A stretch of 64,000 bases of DNA, from the NCBI RefSeq assembly GCF_013694245.2, contig NZ_CP059322.2, positions 6,393,001 through 6,457,000 of the forward strand, written 5' to 3'. The stretch is from Micromonospora ferruginea (lineage in GTDB: Bacteria; Actinomycetota; Actinomycetes; Mycobacteriales; Micromonosporaceae). Within the stretch, counting starts at the first letter, position 1; every line of letters starts with the position of its first letter. Positions 43,509-52,711 of this stretch are shown piece by piece. The notes beneath the pieces were generated by a model. It was not told where the DNA came from. It saw only the letters and a program-made list of their open reading frames with translations, and did not search any database. A program made the translations under genes and the position numbers.

Positions 43509-46500
43509 ATGACCATCCAACCGGCGCTGTTCGACGCCGCCGGCACGCCCGCGCCCCGGACCGCCGACGCCGGCCCCCGCTACACGCCTGTCGAGCTGGC
43601 CCGGCTGCTCCGGCTGCCGGCGCCCACCCGGGAACAGGCCGCGATCATCGCGGCGCCGGTGGAGCCGCTGCTGGTGGTCGCGGGCGCCGGGTCGGGCAAG
43701 ACCGAGACGATGGCCGCCCGGGTGGTCTGGCTGGTCGCCAACGCGTACGTGCGCCCCGAGCACATCCTCGGGCTCACCTTCACCCGCAAGGCGGCCGGCG
43801 AGCTGGCGCACCGGGTGCGGACCCGCCTCGACCAGCTCGTCCGTCGACTGGGCCGGCCGCGCCGGGATCCGCGCGACGATCCGTTCGCGGGCGAGCCGAC
43901 GGTGTCCACCTACCACTCGTACGCGGGGCGGATCGTCACCGAGCACGGGCTGCGCGCCGGCTACGAGCCGACCACCCGGCTGCTCACCGAGGCGTCCCGC
44001 TGGCAGTTGGTGGACCTGCTGGTGCGCAACTACGACGGGGACATGTCCGAGGTGGACCGGATGCCGTCCACCATCACCGACGCGGTGCTGGCCCTCGCCG
44101 GCGAGCTGGACGAGCACCTGGTCGACCCGGACGAGCTGGCCGGCTGGACCGGCCGGTTCTTCGCCGAGGTGCAGTCGCGCCCCGGCCGGGTCTACGCCGA
44201 CGTGCGCAGGGCGCTCCAGCTCCAGCGGACCAGGCTGAAGCTGCTGCCGCTGGTCCGGGCGTACGGCCGGCGCAAGGACGATTTCGAGGCGATGGACTTC
44301 GCCGACCAGCTCGCCCGCGCGGCCCGGGTGACCCGCGACCACCCGGGCGTCGGGGTCATCGAGCGGGACCGCTACCGGGTGGTGCTGCTCGACGAGTACC
44401 AGGACACCAGCCACGCGCAGGTGGTGCTGCTCAACGCGCTGTTCGGCGGCGGGCACCCGGTCACCGCCGTGGGCGACCCGTGCCAGTCCATCTACGGCTG
44501 GCGCGGGGCCAGCGCCGGCACGCTGGACCGGTTCCCGGGCGAGTTCGCCCGCGCCGACGGCACCCCCGCCGACGTGCTGGGTCTCACCACGAGCTGGCGC
44601 AACCGGCCGGAGATCCTCGACGTCGCCAACGCGCTCTCGGTGCCGCTGCGGGCCGCCGGGGCGCGGGTGCCCGAGCTGCACGCCGCGCTCAGCGTCAGTG
44701 ATCCGATCCCGCACCGCACGCCCGCCGGTCGGGCCGGCGGCACCGTGCACTGCGCGCTGCTGCCGACGTACGCCGACGAGGCCGACTGGATCGCGGACAG
44801 CGTGCTGGCGGCGTGGCGGGGCGCGGCCGGGATGCCGGGCGCGCTGCCCGAGCACATCCCGGCCGACCGCCGGCCCACCACCGCCGTGCTGGTGCGGCTG
44901 CGCAGCCAGATCCCGGCGATCGAGGCGGCGTTGCGGGCCCGGGGGCTGCCGGTGGACGTGGTCGGGCTCGGTGGCCTGCTGGACACCCCGGAGGTACGGG
45001 ACGTGGTGTGCACCCTGCGGGTGCTGGCCGACCCGACCGACGGGGCGGCGCTGTTGCGGCTGTTGACCGGCGCGCGCTGGCGGATCGGCCCGCGTGACCT
45101 GGTCGCCCTGCACCGGCGGGCCCGGGCCATCGCCCGCGGTCGCCGGGAGCTGACCGGGGACGACGGCCCGGAGATCGTCGTGGACGTGCTGGACGAGGCG
45201 ACGCTGGTCGAGGCGCTGGCCGACCTCGGGCCGGCCCAGGCGTACTCGGCGGAGGGCTTCGCCCGGCTCCGGTCGTACGGGATGGAGCTGGCGCTGCTGC
45301 GCTACCGGCTGGACCAGTCGCTGCCGGAGCTGATCGCGGACATCGAACGCACGATCGGGTTGGACGTGGAGGTGGCGGTCCGGGCCGGCCGGGACGGCGC
45401 CGGGGACGCCGGGCTGGCCCGTGCCCACCTGGACGCGCTCGGCGACGTGGCGGCCCGGTTCAGCGGCGAGACGCCGGGCGCCACGCTCGCCGGTTTCCTG
45501 GCCTACCTGTCCGCCGCCGAGGACGAGGAGCGTGGGCTGGCCCCGGGCGAGGTCGAGGTGGTGGCGGGCGCGGTGCAGGTGCTCACCGCGCACGCCGCGA
45601 AGGGCCTGGAGTGGGACGTGGTGTCGGTGGCCGGGCTGACCCGGGGCGTCTGGCCGGGGCCGGTACGGAACTCCGACCACTGGCTGGGCGGGCTCGGCGT
45701 GCTGCCGTTCCCGCTGCGCGGCGACGCGGACGGGCTGCCCGAGCTGGCCCTGCCGGAGGCCGCGGACCAGCGTGCGGTGGCCCGCGCGCTGGCCGAGTTC
45801 ACCGACGCCTGGCGGGCGCACGACGAGCGGGAGGAGCGCCGGCTGGCGTACGTGGCGGTGACCCGGCCCCGGCGGCTGCTGCTCTGCTCCGGCTACTGGT
45901 GGGGGGAGGGGACGAAGCGGTTCCGGGGGCCGTCGGTGTTCCTGCGCGAGGTGCACGACGCCGGTCTCACCGGCGCGGACGGGCACGTGGTCGACGCGTG
46001 GGCGCCGGAGCCGGCCGGGGACGCGGTGAACCCGACCACCGAGACGGTGCTGCGCGCGGAGTGGCCGGCCGACCCGCTCGGCGGTCGCCGGCCGGCGTTG
46101 ACGGAGGCGGCGGCGCTGGTCCGCCGTCACCTCGCCGACCCGGAGGCGGCCCGCCGCGAGGCGGCCCTGCTGGCCACCGTCGCCGACACCGCGATCCCGG
46201 CGACCGGCGCCGGTGCGATCGGGACCCGGGTGGGCGACGGCGCCGCGGCCGGAGCCGGCGGGGTGGCCGGGGCCGAGGAGCCGGCGCCGGCGGATCCGGA
46301 GGTGGCCCGGTGGCGGCGGGAGGCCGACCTGCTCCTCGCCGAGCGGGCGGAGCTGGCCCGCCGGGCCGAGGCGGTCGAGGTGGAACTGCCCGGCCAGCTC
46401 TCGGTGACCCAGTTGGTGGCGTTGCGGCGCGACCCCGAGGCGCTGGCCCGTACGCTGCGCCGGCCGATGCCGAGCGAACCCAGCCCGTACGCGCGGCGGG

Positions 46501-46988
46501 GCACCGCCTTCCACGCCTGGCTGGAGCAGCGCTTCGGCGCCGACCGGCTGCTGGACGTCGACGAGCTGCCCGGCGCCGCCGACGAGGGCGCCGCGCCGGA
46601 CGACGCGCTGACCGAGTTGCAGGAGCGCTTCCTGGCCAGCGAGTGGGCCGACCGGGTGCCGGTGGAGGTCGAGGTGCCGTTCGCCACGGTGATCGCCGGC
46701 GTGGTGGTGCGGGGCCGGATGGACGCGGTCTTCGCCCGTCCGGGCGGGCGCTTCGACGTGGTCGACTGGAAGACCGGCCGGCAGCCCGCCGGCCGGGAGG
46801 CCGAGGCGGCGGCGGTGCAGTTGGCGGTCTACCGGCTGGCCTGGGCGGAGCTGGCGGGCGTGCCGGTGGACCGGGTGGGCGCGGCGTTCCACTACGTCCG
46901 GGACGCGGTGACGGTCCGCCCGGCCGACCTGCTCGACGTCGAGGGGCTGACCGGCCTGGTGACCGCCGTACCGGAATTTGCGGCGTGA
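43509..46988 (+). CDS. adnB: AdnB-type helicase-nuclease
   Basis: An 1159-residue protein. The SF1 motor has Walker A AGAGSGKT (58-65), the standard DEYQDTSHAQ, GDPCQSIYGWRGAS and motif V TAHAAKGLEWD, then VAVTRPRRLL. The C-terminal RecB nuclease carries GRMDAVF, then DVVDWKTGRQ with catalytic Asp1086 and Lys1088, and QLAVYRLAW. No Fe-S cysteine set is present, unlike the AdnA nuclease. As in mycobacteria, AdnB is the intact and presumably motive subunit. ATG 43509 follows the nuclease gene by 28 nt (GAACGAGGACCGGACC upstream). Confidence 0.92.
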   Translation: MTIQPALFDAAGTPAPRTADAGPRYTPVELARLLRLPAPTREQAAIIAAPVEPLLVVAGAGSGKTETMAARVVWLVANAYVRPEHILGLTFTRKAAGELAHRVRTRLDQLVRRLGRPRRDPRDDPFAGEPTVSTYHSYAGRIVTEHGLRAGYEPTTRLLTEASRWQLVDLLVRNYDGDMSEVDRMPSTITDAVLALAGELDEHLVDPDELAGWTGRFFAEVQSRPGRVYADVRRALQLQRTRLKLLPLVRAYGRRKDDFEAMDFADQLARAARVTRDHPGVGVIERDRYRVVLLDEYQDTSHAQVVLLNALFGGGHPVTAVGDPCQSIYGWRGASAGTLDRFPGEFARADGTPADVLGLTTSWRNRPEILDVANALSVPLRAAGARVPELHAALSVSDPIPHRTPAGRAGGTVHCALLPTYADEADWIADSVLAAWRGAAGMPGALPEHIPADRRPTTAVLVRLRSQIPAIEAALRARGLPVDVVGLGGLLDTPEVRDVVCTLRVLADPTDGAALLRLLTGARWRIGPRDLVALHRRARAIARGRRELTGDDGPEIVVDVLDEATLVEALADLGPAQAYSAEGFARLRSYGMELALLRYRLDQSLPELIADIERTIGLDVEVAVRAGRDGAGDAGLARAHLDALGDVAARFSGETPGATLAGFLAYLSAAEDEERGLAPGEVEVVAGAVQVLTAHAAKGLEWDVVSVAGLTRGVWPGPVRNSDHWLGGLGVLPFPLRGDADGLPELALPEAADQRAVARALAEFTDAWRAHDEREERRLAYVAVTRPRRLLLCSGYWWGEGTKRFRGPSVFLREVHDAGLTGADGHVVDAWAPEPAGDAVNPTTETVLRAEWPADPLGGRRPALTEAAALVRRHLADPEAARREAALLATVADTAIPATGAGAIGTRVGDGAAAGAGGVAGAEEPAPADPEVARWRREADLLLAERAELARRAEAVEVELPGQLSVTQLVALRRDPEALARTLRRPMPSEPSPYARRGTAFHAWLEQRFGADRLLDVDELPGAADEGAAPDDALTELQERFLASEWADRVPVEVEVPFATVIAGVVVRGRMDAVFARPGGRFDVVDWKTGRQPAGREAEAAAVQLAVYRLAWAELAGVPVDRVGAAFHYVRDAVTVRPADLLDVEGLTGLVTAVPEFAA

Positions 46989-47056
46989 TCTCCCCACCGG
47001 GCGAGATCCGTGGTACGTTGTCCTCGTTGCAGTTTTGGTTTCCAGAGACTCTGTGT

Positions 47057-47190
47057 GCGCCTGGCGGATTGTGGCCCCAGGCGCTCTTTGTTGTGTCCGG
47101 AGTTCTCCGGGCGGGGCGACCAGCAGCGACAGGCACGCCACGCAGCAATGCGTGGGGTGCTCCTCTCCGGCCCGCAACACGTGCGGGCCG
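47057..47190 (+). promoter_or_regulatory. Structured 5' leader of the cold-shock gene
   Basis: Four successive hairpins: 47057-47084 (8-bp arms GCGCCTGG), 47097-47110 (6-bp), 47133-47160 (CCACGCA/TGCGTGG core), and 47168-47190 (9-bp CGGCCCGCA). The last ends 26 nt before the cold-shock ATG, with AAGGAG after it. The 228-nt gap 46989-47216 thus looks like a folded leader, possibly a temperature sensor as in cspA of E. coli. Confidence 0.5.
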
Positions 47191-47216
47191 ACCGTTCCGT
47201 CAAGGAGACGAAACAC

Positions 47217-47420
47217 ATGGCAATTGGCACCGTGAAGTGGTTCAACGCTGACAAGGGCTTCGGCTTCATCACCCCGGACGACGGCGGCGCTGACGTCTTC
47301 GCCCACTTCTCGGCGATCCAGACCTCCGGCTACCGGAGCCTGGACGAGAACCAGCGGGTCGAGTTCGAGGTGACCCAGGGCCAGAAGGGCCCGCAGGCGG
47401 AGAACATCCGCCCGCTCTGA
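47217..47420 (+). CDS. Cold-shock protein (CspA family)
   Basis: A 67-residue protein with the RNP1 motif KGFGFIT and RNP2 motif VFAHFSAI, and the GTVKWFNADKGFG start. It binds single-stranded RNA and acts as RNA chaperone or antiterminator. The length is canonical. A ribosome binding site, AAGGAGAC, is eight bases ahead of the ATG. It lies behind the structured leader described above and ahead of a large hairpin terminator, so it is a single-gene transcript. Confidence 0.96.
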   Translation: MAIGTVKWFNADKGFGFITPDDGGADVFAHFSAIQTSGYRSLDENQRVEFEVTQGQKGPQAENIRPL

Positions 47421-47468
47421 TCTTTTAGATCAACCGGCACCACCACCGCGCCCCGCCGGGCGTGGTGC

Positions 47469-47542
47469 ACGGGCCGGCCCGCCGCGCCGCCCTCCCGTAC
47501 CCCGGGACGTGGCGCGCCGAGGCGGGCCGGCCCGTACCTTTT
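47469..47542 (+). terminator. Long hairpin terminator after the cold-shock gene
   Basis: Perfect 15-bp outer arms ACGGGCCGGCCCGCC (47469-47483) and complement (47521-47535), with an inner 5-bp stem (GCGCC/GGCGC), followed by a TTTT run at 47539-47542. Confidence 0.75.
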
Positions 47543-47634
47543 CGGTTCGTGCTTGTGACCACCGGCCACGCCGGTGACGCGCCGCTGATCGGCGCCCTTC
47601 CTCGACACGTGCCGCCTCGAGGAAGGCTGTCCGC

Positions 47635-48888
47635 ATGACCACGACCCTGCCCACGTTCGCTTCCACCGGCCTGGCCCCGGCGCTCGTCGCCGAACTGGCC
47701 ACGCAGGGCATCACCGCGCCGTTCCCGATCCAGTCGGCCACCCTGCCCGACTCGCTGGCCGGCCGGGACGTGCTCGGCCGCGGCCGGACCGGCTCCGGCA
47801 AGACGCTCGCGTTCGGGTTGCCGCTGCTGCACCGTACGGCCGGTCGCCGGGCCCGCCCCGGCCGCCCGCTCGCGCTGGTGCTGGTGCCGACCCGGGAACT
47901 GGCCGCGCAGGTGACCGCCGCGCTCACCCCGTACGCCTCCGCGCTCGGGCTGCGCTGCGCCACCGTGGTCGGCGGGCTCTCGCTGACCCGGCAGGCGGAC
48001 GCGTTGCGCGCCGGCGCCGAGGTGCTGGTGGCCACGCCGGGCCGGCTGCACGACCTGATCGACCGGGGTTCCGCCCGGCTGGACCAGGTGGACATCACCG
48101 TGCTCGACGAGGCGGACCAGATGGCCGACATGGGCTTCCTGCCGCAGGTGACGAAACTGCTGGAGCAGGTCGCGCCGGGCGGGCAGCGGATGCTCTTCTC
48201 GGCCACCCTGGACCGGGGCGTGGACCGGCTGGTCCGCCGCTTCCTGGCCGACCCGGTCACCCACTCGGTCGACCCGGGCACCGCCACGGTCACCGCGATG
48301 ACCCACCACGTGCTGCACCTGGAGCCGGAGGACAAGCCGGGCGCGCTGGCCAGCATCGCCGCGCGGGAGGGCCGCACCATCGTCTTCATCGCCACCAAGC
48401 ACCGCGCCGACCGGGTGGCCCGCCAGTTGCTGGCCAAGGGCGTCCGCGCGGCCGCCCTGCACGGCGGCAAGTCGCAGCCGCAGCGCACCCGGATCCTGGA
48501 GCAGTTCCGCACCGGCCAGGTCACCGCGCTGGTGGCCACCGACGTGGCGGCCCGGGGCATCCACGTCGACGGGCTGGACCTGGTGGTCAACGCCGACCCG
48601 CCGACCGAGGCCAAGGACTACCTGCACCGGGGCGGCCGGACCGCGCGGGCCGGGGAGTCGGGCACCGTGGTCACCCTGGTCCTGCCGGAGCAGCGCCGCG
48701 ACGTCGCCCGGCTGATGAGCACCGCGGGGATCAACCCGAAGACCACCCGGGTACGCCCCGGCGACGCGGAGCTGGGCCGCCTGACCGGCGCGCGGGAGCC
48801 CTCCGGCACGCCGGTGACCATCACGCCGCCGGCCGCGGCGCACCCCGCTCCGGCGACCCGTCCCCGCCGCCGCCCGCGCCGCCGCTGA
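47635..48888 (+). CDS. DEAD-box RNA helicase
   Basis: A 417-residue helicase. The Q-motif FPIQSATLPDSLAGRDVLG is followed by GRTGSGKT, PTRELA, ATPGRL, LDEADQMADMGF, SATLDR, and the C-terminal RGIHVDG and HRGGRTARAG. This is a minimal RecA-RecA core with a basic tail (RPRRRPRRR) that could bind RNA. It probably remodels structured RNA; being next to the cold-shock gene suggests cold adaptation. It starts 46 nt after the terminator region, so it is likely an independent transcript. Confidence 0.95.
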   Translation: MTTTLPTFASTGLAPALVAELATQGITAPFPIQSATLPDSLAGRDVLGRGRTGSGKTLAFGLPLLHRTAGRRARPGRPLALVLVPTRELAAQVTAALTPYASALGLRCATVVGGLSLTRQADALRAGAEVLVATPGRLHDLIDRGSARLDQVDITVLDEADQMADMGFLPQVTKLLEQVAPGGQRMLFSATLDRGVDRLVRRFLADPVTHSVDPGTATVTAMTHHVLHLEPEDKPGALASIAAREGRTIVFIATKHRADRVARQLLAKGVRAAALHGGKSQPQRTRILEQFRTGQVTALVATDVAARGIHVDGLDLVVNADPPTEAKDYLHRGGRTARAGESGTVVTLVLPEQRRDVARLMSTAGINPKTTRVRPGDAELGRLTGAREPSGTPVTITPPAAAHPAPATRPRRRPRRR

Positions 48889-49074
48889 CCGGCGGGTCCC
48901 GGCGGCCCTCCCTCGGCGGGCCCGTGCCCGCCTCGCCGACCGCTCGCTCGGCGCCACGGCGCTGAGTCGGGGATCAGCGAATCTTCAGTCGGGTGGCCGA
49001 CTGTCCGCTGTCGTCGGGGCGACGAAGCTGGTCCCGGGCGGTCCGGGTGGACCGGCCGGAGGCGGGAGGGGACC

Positions 49075-49239
49075 ATGGCGGGTGACGCCGGCCCGGGCGG
49101 GGCCCGGGAGGTGCTGCTGGTGCTCGCGGTGGCGGGTGCCGGCCTGGCGCTCGCCGTGGTGGTCGCGTTCGGCCCCTGGCATCCGACCGGGGGCGGTCCA
49201 CCGGACCGGGGTGCGGCCCGCACGTTCAACCCCGGCTGA
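49075..49239 (+). CDS. Small single-TM protein
   Basis: A 54-residue ORF from ATG 49075 with GGAGGCGGGAGGGGACC upstream. It has one hydrophobic helix, VLLVLAVAGAGLALAVVVAF, then a Pro/Gly-rich tail ending RGAARTFNPG. No domain is recognised. The coding call relies on the strong ribosome binding site and clean membrane helix. Confidence 0.6.
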   Translation: MAGDAGPGGAREVLLVLAVAGAGLALAVVVAFGPWHPTGGGPPDRGAARTFNPG

Positions 49240-49302
49240 TCATCTTCGCCGGTCGGATCGTCACGCGCGGTGACGTCGATCGGCGGCCGTTCGATAAAAA
49301 GG

Positions 49303-49342
49303 GATATACCTCAGAGGCATAAGAATGCCTCTCGGTCATATC
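49303..49342. other. AT-rich stem-loop in the gap before the Rrf2 gene
   Basis: Inner perfect 8-bp arms AGAGGCAT (49313-49320) and ATGCCTCT (49325-49332), around AAGA. Outer arms GATATACC and GGT-C-ATATC add eight pairs with one bulge. The AT-rich composition is unusual for this genome. The 298-nt gap 49240-49537 otherwise holds only the GC hairpin at 49458-49492. Confidence 0.5.
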
Positions 49343-49457
49343 GCGTCGGAGCGATGCCTTCTTCCGTGGCATCCACCGGCCGGGCCGGTCAGCGCCGTCG
49401 AGGACGTCGTGGCCATCGGCATCGGCGTGCCCGACGCGACCGCCCGGGGCGCGAGCA

Positions 49458-49492
49458 GCCGGGCGGGGCCCCGGCACCGGGCCCCGCCCGGC
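49458..49492. terminator. GC-rich hairpin terminator after the Rrf2 operon
   Basis: Perfect 14-bp arms GCCGGGCGGGGCCC (49458-49471) and complement (49479-49492), with a 7-nt loop, 46 nt past the regulator's stop. Confidence 0.65.
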
Positions 49493-49537
49493 GTCCCCGG
49501 CACCGGCACGTCCGGGCGGGCGGCGCGGCAGGCCGGG

Positions 49538-49975
49538 TCACGGCGCCGGCGTGCGGTCCGCCAGCAGGTCCGCCAGGGTGGTGCGGTCCACCACCAGCGC
49601 GATCGCGCCGTCCACCGCCAGCCAGACGTCGCGCAGTCCGGTGGCGACCCCGTGGTAGCCGGCCCGGTCGGCGGGCAGGCCACGCACGCTGGTGAGCGCG
49701 CCGCCGACGGCGCGGAGCACGTCGCCGACGCTGATCTCGGCGGGCGGCCGGGTCAGCGCGTACCCGCCCTCGGTGCCACGGTGGCTGTGCAGCAGCTCGG
49801 CCCGGCGCAGGTCGAGCAGGATCCCCTGGAGGAAGCTGAGCGGGATGTCCTGGCTGTCGGCCAGGCTCGCCGCCTTGACCAGCTCGCCGCCGGAGAGCCC
49901 GTCGCCGGTGGCGCCGGCGTCGGCGACGGCGAGCATGGCACGGAGCGCGTAGTCGGCGCGCGCGGAGATGTACAC
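49538..49975 (-). CDS. Rrf2-family transcriptional regulator lacking cysteines
   Basis: A 145-residue Rrf2 regulator. The winged-helix part starts MYISARADYALRAMLAVA and has SGGELVKAASLADSQDIPLSFLQGIL followed by RGTEGGYALTRP. The region that holds three Fe-S cysteines in IscR/NsrR (after LTRPP) reads SVRGLPADRAGYHG, and the whole protein has no cysteine (seen). It therefore resembles CymR-type, cluster-free members. It begins 4 nt after the permease stop, so it is the last gene of the importer operon and may regulate it. Confidence 0.88.
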   Translation of the reverse strand: MYISARADYALRAMLAVADAGATGDGLSGGELVKAASLADSQDIPLSFLQGILLDLRRAELLHSHRGTEGGYALTRPPAEISVGDVLRAVGGALTSVRGLPADRAGYHGVATGLRDVWLAVDGAIALVVDRTTLADLLADRTPAP

Positions 49976-49979
49976 GTCG

Positions 49980-50864
49980 TCAGTTGCCGGCCTGGTCCAG
50001 CACGCCCCAGCGGCGGCGGATCGCCTTGTCGGCGGCGCCGAACGCGGTGTCCACCAGCAGGCCGACCACCAGGATGACGATCATGATGGCCATCAGCCGG
50101 GGCGCCTCGCTCAGTTCCCGGGCGTAGGTGAGCTGCGCGCCGATCGACGTGCGGGTGGCGATGACCACCAGCAGCTCGCCGGCCATCAGGCTGCGCCAGG
50201 CGAACGCCCAGCCCTGCTTGAGCCCGGCCACGATGGCGGGCAGCGCGGCCGGCGCGATCACGTACCGGTAGAGGTTGAGCCCCCGGGCGCCGAGGTTGCG
50301 GCCGGCCCGGACCAGCAGCGGCGGCACGTAGTCGACGCCGTGGATGACGCCGTTGGCGACCGACGGCGCGGCGCCGAGCACCACCACGAAGAAGATGGCC
50401 TGCTCGCTGAGCTGGAACAGCAGGATGGCCAGCGGGAACCAGGCGATCGACGGCATGGTCTGCAACGCGGTGATCATCGAACCGAGCGCCGCGCGCAGCA
50501 CCTTGACCCGGGCCACCCCGAGGCCGAGCAGCAGGCCGACCGCGACCGCGGCGGCGAAGCCGACGGCGGCCCGGCGGGCGGTGGTGGCCAGCCCCTCCCA
50601 CAGCGCCGCGCTGACCAGGTAGTGACCGAGGTCGGCGAAGACCACCGCCGGGCCGGGCAGCGCCCACGGCTCCTTCCAGCCGCTCCACACCACCGCCTGC
50701 CAGAGGGCGACGGCCAGCGCCAGCGCGGCGAACTTGGGCCAGGTGGCGGACCAGAGCCGGCGTACCCGGGACGGGCCCTTCTCCTGCCCGGCGATCTCCA
50801 GTGCGTCGAGGCCGGAGATCTCGGCGTCGGTACGCGCCGACCCGGTGAGGGTGTCACTGGCCAT
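49980..50864 (-). CDS. ABC transporter permease (SsuC/TauC/NrtB type)
   Basis: A 294-residue permease. About six hydrophobic segments follow a 40-residue cytoplasmic N-terminus. The EAA loop is GARGLNLYRYVIAPAALPAIVAGLKQGWAFAW, visible as RYVIAPAALP then GLKQGWAFAW. This is the sulfonate/taurine/nitrate importer class (BPD_transp_1). ATG 50864 overlaps the ATPase by 11 nt. It pairs with the ATPase and lipoprotein upstream. Confidence 0.92.
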   Translation of the reverse strand: MASDTLTGSARTDAEISGLDALEIAGQEKGPSRVRRLWSATWPKFAALALAVALWQAVVWSGWKEPWALPGPAVVFADLGHYLVSAALWEGLATTARRAAVGFAAAVAVGLLLGLGVARVKVLRAALGSMITALQTMPSIAWFPLAILLFQLSEQAIFFVVVLGAAPSVANGVIHGVDYVPPLLVRAGRNLGARGLNLYRYVIAPAALPAIVAGLKQGWAFAWRSLMAGELLVVIATRTSIGAQLTYARELSEAPRLMAIMIVILVVGLLVDTAFGAADKAIRRRWGVLDQAGN

Positions 50865-51633
50865 GCCGGCCCACCTCCTTGCGCAGCCGGTCGGTGACCT
50901 CGGCGGCGATGGCCGACACCTCCGGCGAGTCGATCCGCCGGGGACGGGGCACGTCGACCGGGGTGGAGTAGATGATCCGGCCGGGCCGGCTGGAGAGCAG
51001 CACGATCCGGTCGGCGAGCCGCGCCGCCTCGCGGACGTTGTGCGTGACGAACAGGACGGTGAGCTTGCGCTCGCCCCAGATCCGCTCCAGCTCGTCGTGC
51101 AGGATGTCGCGCGTCATCGCGTCGAGCGCGCCGAACGGCTCGTCCATCAGCAGCACCGGCGTGTCCAACGCGAGCGTGCGGGCCAGCGCGACCCGCTGCC
51201 GCATGCCGCCGGAGAGCTGGTGCGGGCGCTTGCGGCCGAACTCGGAGAGGTGGACCGTGCGCAGCAGCTCGGCGACCCGCTCCCGGCGCTGGTCACGGGG
51301 GAGGCCACGCAGCTTCAGCGGCACCTCGACGTTGCCCTCGACGGTCGACCACGGGAACAGCGCCGGCTCCTGGAACATCAGGCCCGGGTTGACGCCCTCG
51401 CCCAGCTCGATCGTGCCGCCGCTGACCCGGTCCAGCCCGGCGACCAGGTTGAGCAGCGTGCTCTTGCCGCAGCCGGACGCGCCGACCAGGCAGACGAACT
51501 CGCCCGGCGCGACGTCCAGCGACAGCCCGTCCAGCGCCAGGACCGCCTGCTCGCCCTGGCCGTACACCTTGGTCACGCCGCGCAGCGCGACCGAGCCGGT
51601 CGCGCTGCGCGGGGTCGTCGTGGTCGACGTCAC
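50854..51633 (-). CDS. ABC transporter ATPase (SsuB/TauB/NrtC type)
   Basis: A 259-residue ATPase with Walker A GASGCGKST, Q-loop LMFQEPALFPW, signature LSGGMRQR and Walker B VLLMDEPFGALD, then VTHNVREA. The GLMFQEPALFPW sequence is typical for the nitrate/sulfonate group. The GTG at 51633 shares GTGA with the lipoprotein stop. It powers the importer. Confidence 0.94.
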   Translation of the reverse strand: MTSTTTTPRSATGSVALRGVTKVYGQGEQAVLALDGLSLDVAPGEFVCLVGASGCGKSTLLNLVAGLDRVSGGTIELGEGVNPGLMFQEPALFPWSTVEGNVEVPLKLRGLPRDQRRERVAELLRTVHLSEFGRKRPHQLSGGMRQRVALARTLALDTPVLLMDEPFGALDAMTRDILHDELERIWGERKLTVLFVTHNVREAARLADRIVLLSSRPGRIIYSTPVDVPRPRRIDSPEVSAIAAEVTDRLRKEVGRHGQ

Positions 51634-52691
51634 GGCTGGGTGACCTCGGGCTTGCCCGCGGCCTTCAGCACCTCGTTGAGGAACGTCAGGTCGTAGAGGC
51701 CCTTCAGGTCGACCGGCTGGGTCAGCCCGACCGCGACCGCGTGGTCCAGGCCGGTCTTCAGCGAGGACGAGATCGGGTCGTTGGTGAACTCCAGCGTCGG
51801 CCAGGCCTGCTTGATCAGCTTGATGTCCAGCGGCTTGCCGGTGATCTTGCCGATGTGCTCGGAGATGGCCTGCTGCGCCTCGTCCGGCTTGGCGTTGACG
51901 AACTCGTTCGCCGCCACCTGGCCCTCGACCAGCTTCTTCACCACGTCCGGGTGCGCCTTGAGGAACTTCGTGCTGACCAGCAGGTTGGTGATGACGAACT
52001 TCTTGTCCGGCCAGAGGTCGCGCTCGTCGACGAGCACCTTGCCGCCGGCGTTGACCAGTCGGGAGACGAACGGCTCCGGCACCCACGCGCCGTCGATGGC
52101 GCCGCTGCCGAAGGTCTCGACGGTCTGCGCGTTCTCCTGCGGGACGACCTTGACGTCGCCGCCGCCCTCCTTGGTCGTCTCCAGGCCCTTCTCCTTGAGC
52201 CAGTAGCGCAGCGCCACGTCCTGGGTGTTGCCGAGCTGCGGCGTGGCGATCTTCTTGCCGCGCAGTTGCTCGGCCGAGGTGATGCCGGGCTTGACCACCA
52301 GCGCGACGCCGCCGGACGCGGCGCCGGAGATCACCCGGACCGCCTCGCCCTTGGACTTCGAGAAGGCGTTCACGGTCGGGTTCGGACCGATGTACGTGGC
52401 GTCGAGCGCGCCGGAGAAGACCGCCTCGATGGCCGCCGGGCCGGCGTTGAACGTCTTCGTCTCCAGCGTGACGTCGCTGCCCAGCTTCTCCTTGAAGATC
52501 CCCTTCTCCACGCCGACCACGGCCGGCGCGTGGGTGATGTTGGGGAAGTAGCCCAGGCGCAGCGTCACCGGACCGGAGGCGCCGGCGGCGTCGCTGTCGT
52601 CGCCGCAGGCGGCGGTGGTGCCGAGCGTGGCCGCGCCGACCGCGGCCAGGGTGGCCAGCGTGACCAGGCGGCGCAGGGGGAGCCGTCTCAT
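51630..52691 (-). CDS. Sulfonate/nitrate/taurine-type substrate-binding lipoprotein
   Basis: A 353-residue lipoprotein. The signal peptide ends in TTAAC, with Cys29 the lipidation site. It has the SsuA/TauA-like fold: LRLGYFPNITHAPAVVGVEKGIF at the start, FNAGPAAIEAVFSGALDATYIGPNP, and the VETFGSGAIDGAWVPEPF block. The family binds aliphatic sulfonates, taurine, nitrate or riboflavin/thiamine precursors; sulfonates are the best guess because of the neighbouring Rrf2 (CymR-like) regulator. It is first in the four-gene operon, behind an inverted repeat at 52712-52732. Confidence 0.92.
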   Translation of the reverse strand: MRRLPLRRLVTLATLAAVGAATLGTTAACGDDSDAAGASGPVTLRLGYFPNITHAPAVVGVEKGIFKEKLGSDVTLETKTFNAGPAAIEAVFSGALDATYIGPNPTVNAFSKSKGEAVRVISGAASGGVALVVKPGITSAEQLRGKKIATPQLGNTQDVALRYWLKEKGLETTKEGGGDVKVVPQENAQTVETFGSGAIDGAWVPEPFVSRLVNAGGKVLVDERDLWPDKKFVITNLLVSTKFLKAHPDVVKKLVEGQVAANEFVNAKPDEAQQAISEHIGKITGKPLDIKLIKQAWPTLEFTNDPISSSLKTGLDHAVAVGLTQPVDLKGLYDLTFLNEVLKAAGKPEVTQP

Positions 52692-52711
52692 CGAATGTCC
52701 AATCCGCAGTA

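Noticed and set aside
47330..47608. Minus-strand open frame over the cold-shock gene end
   Set aside because: It runs antisense through cspA-like coding sequence and the terminator hairpin, with no ribosome binding site or recognisable motif.
49226..49477. Minus-strand open frame in the gap before the Rrf2 gene
   Set aside because: It overlaps the AT-rich stem-loop and has no recognisable protein pattern.
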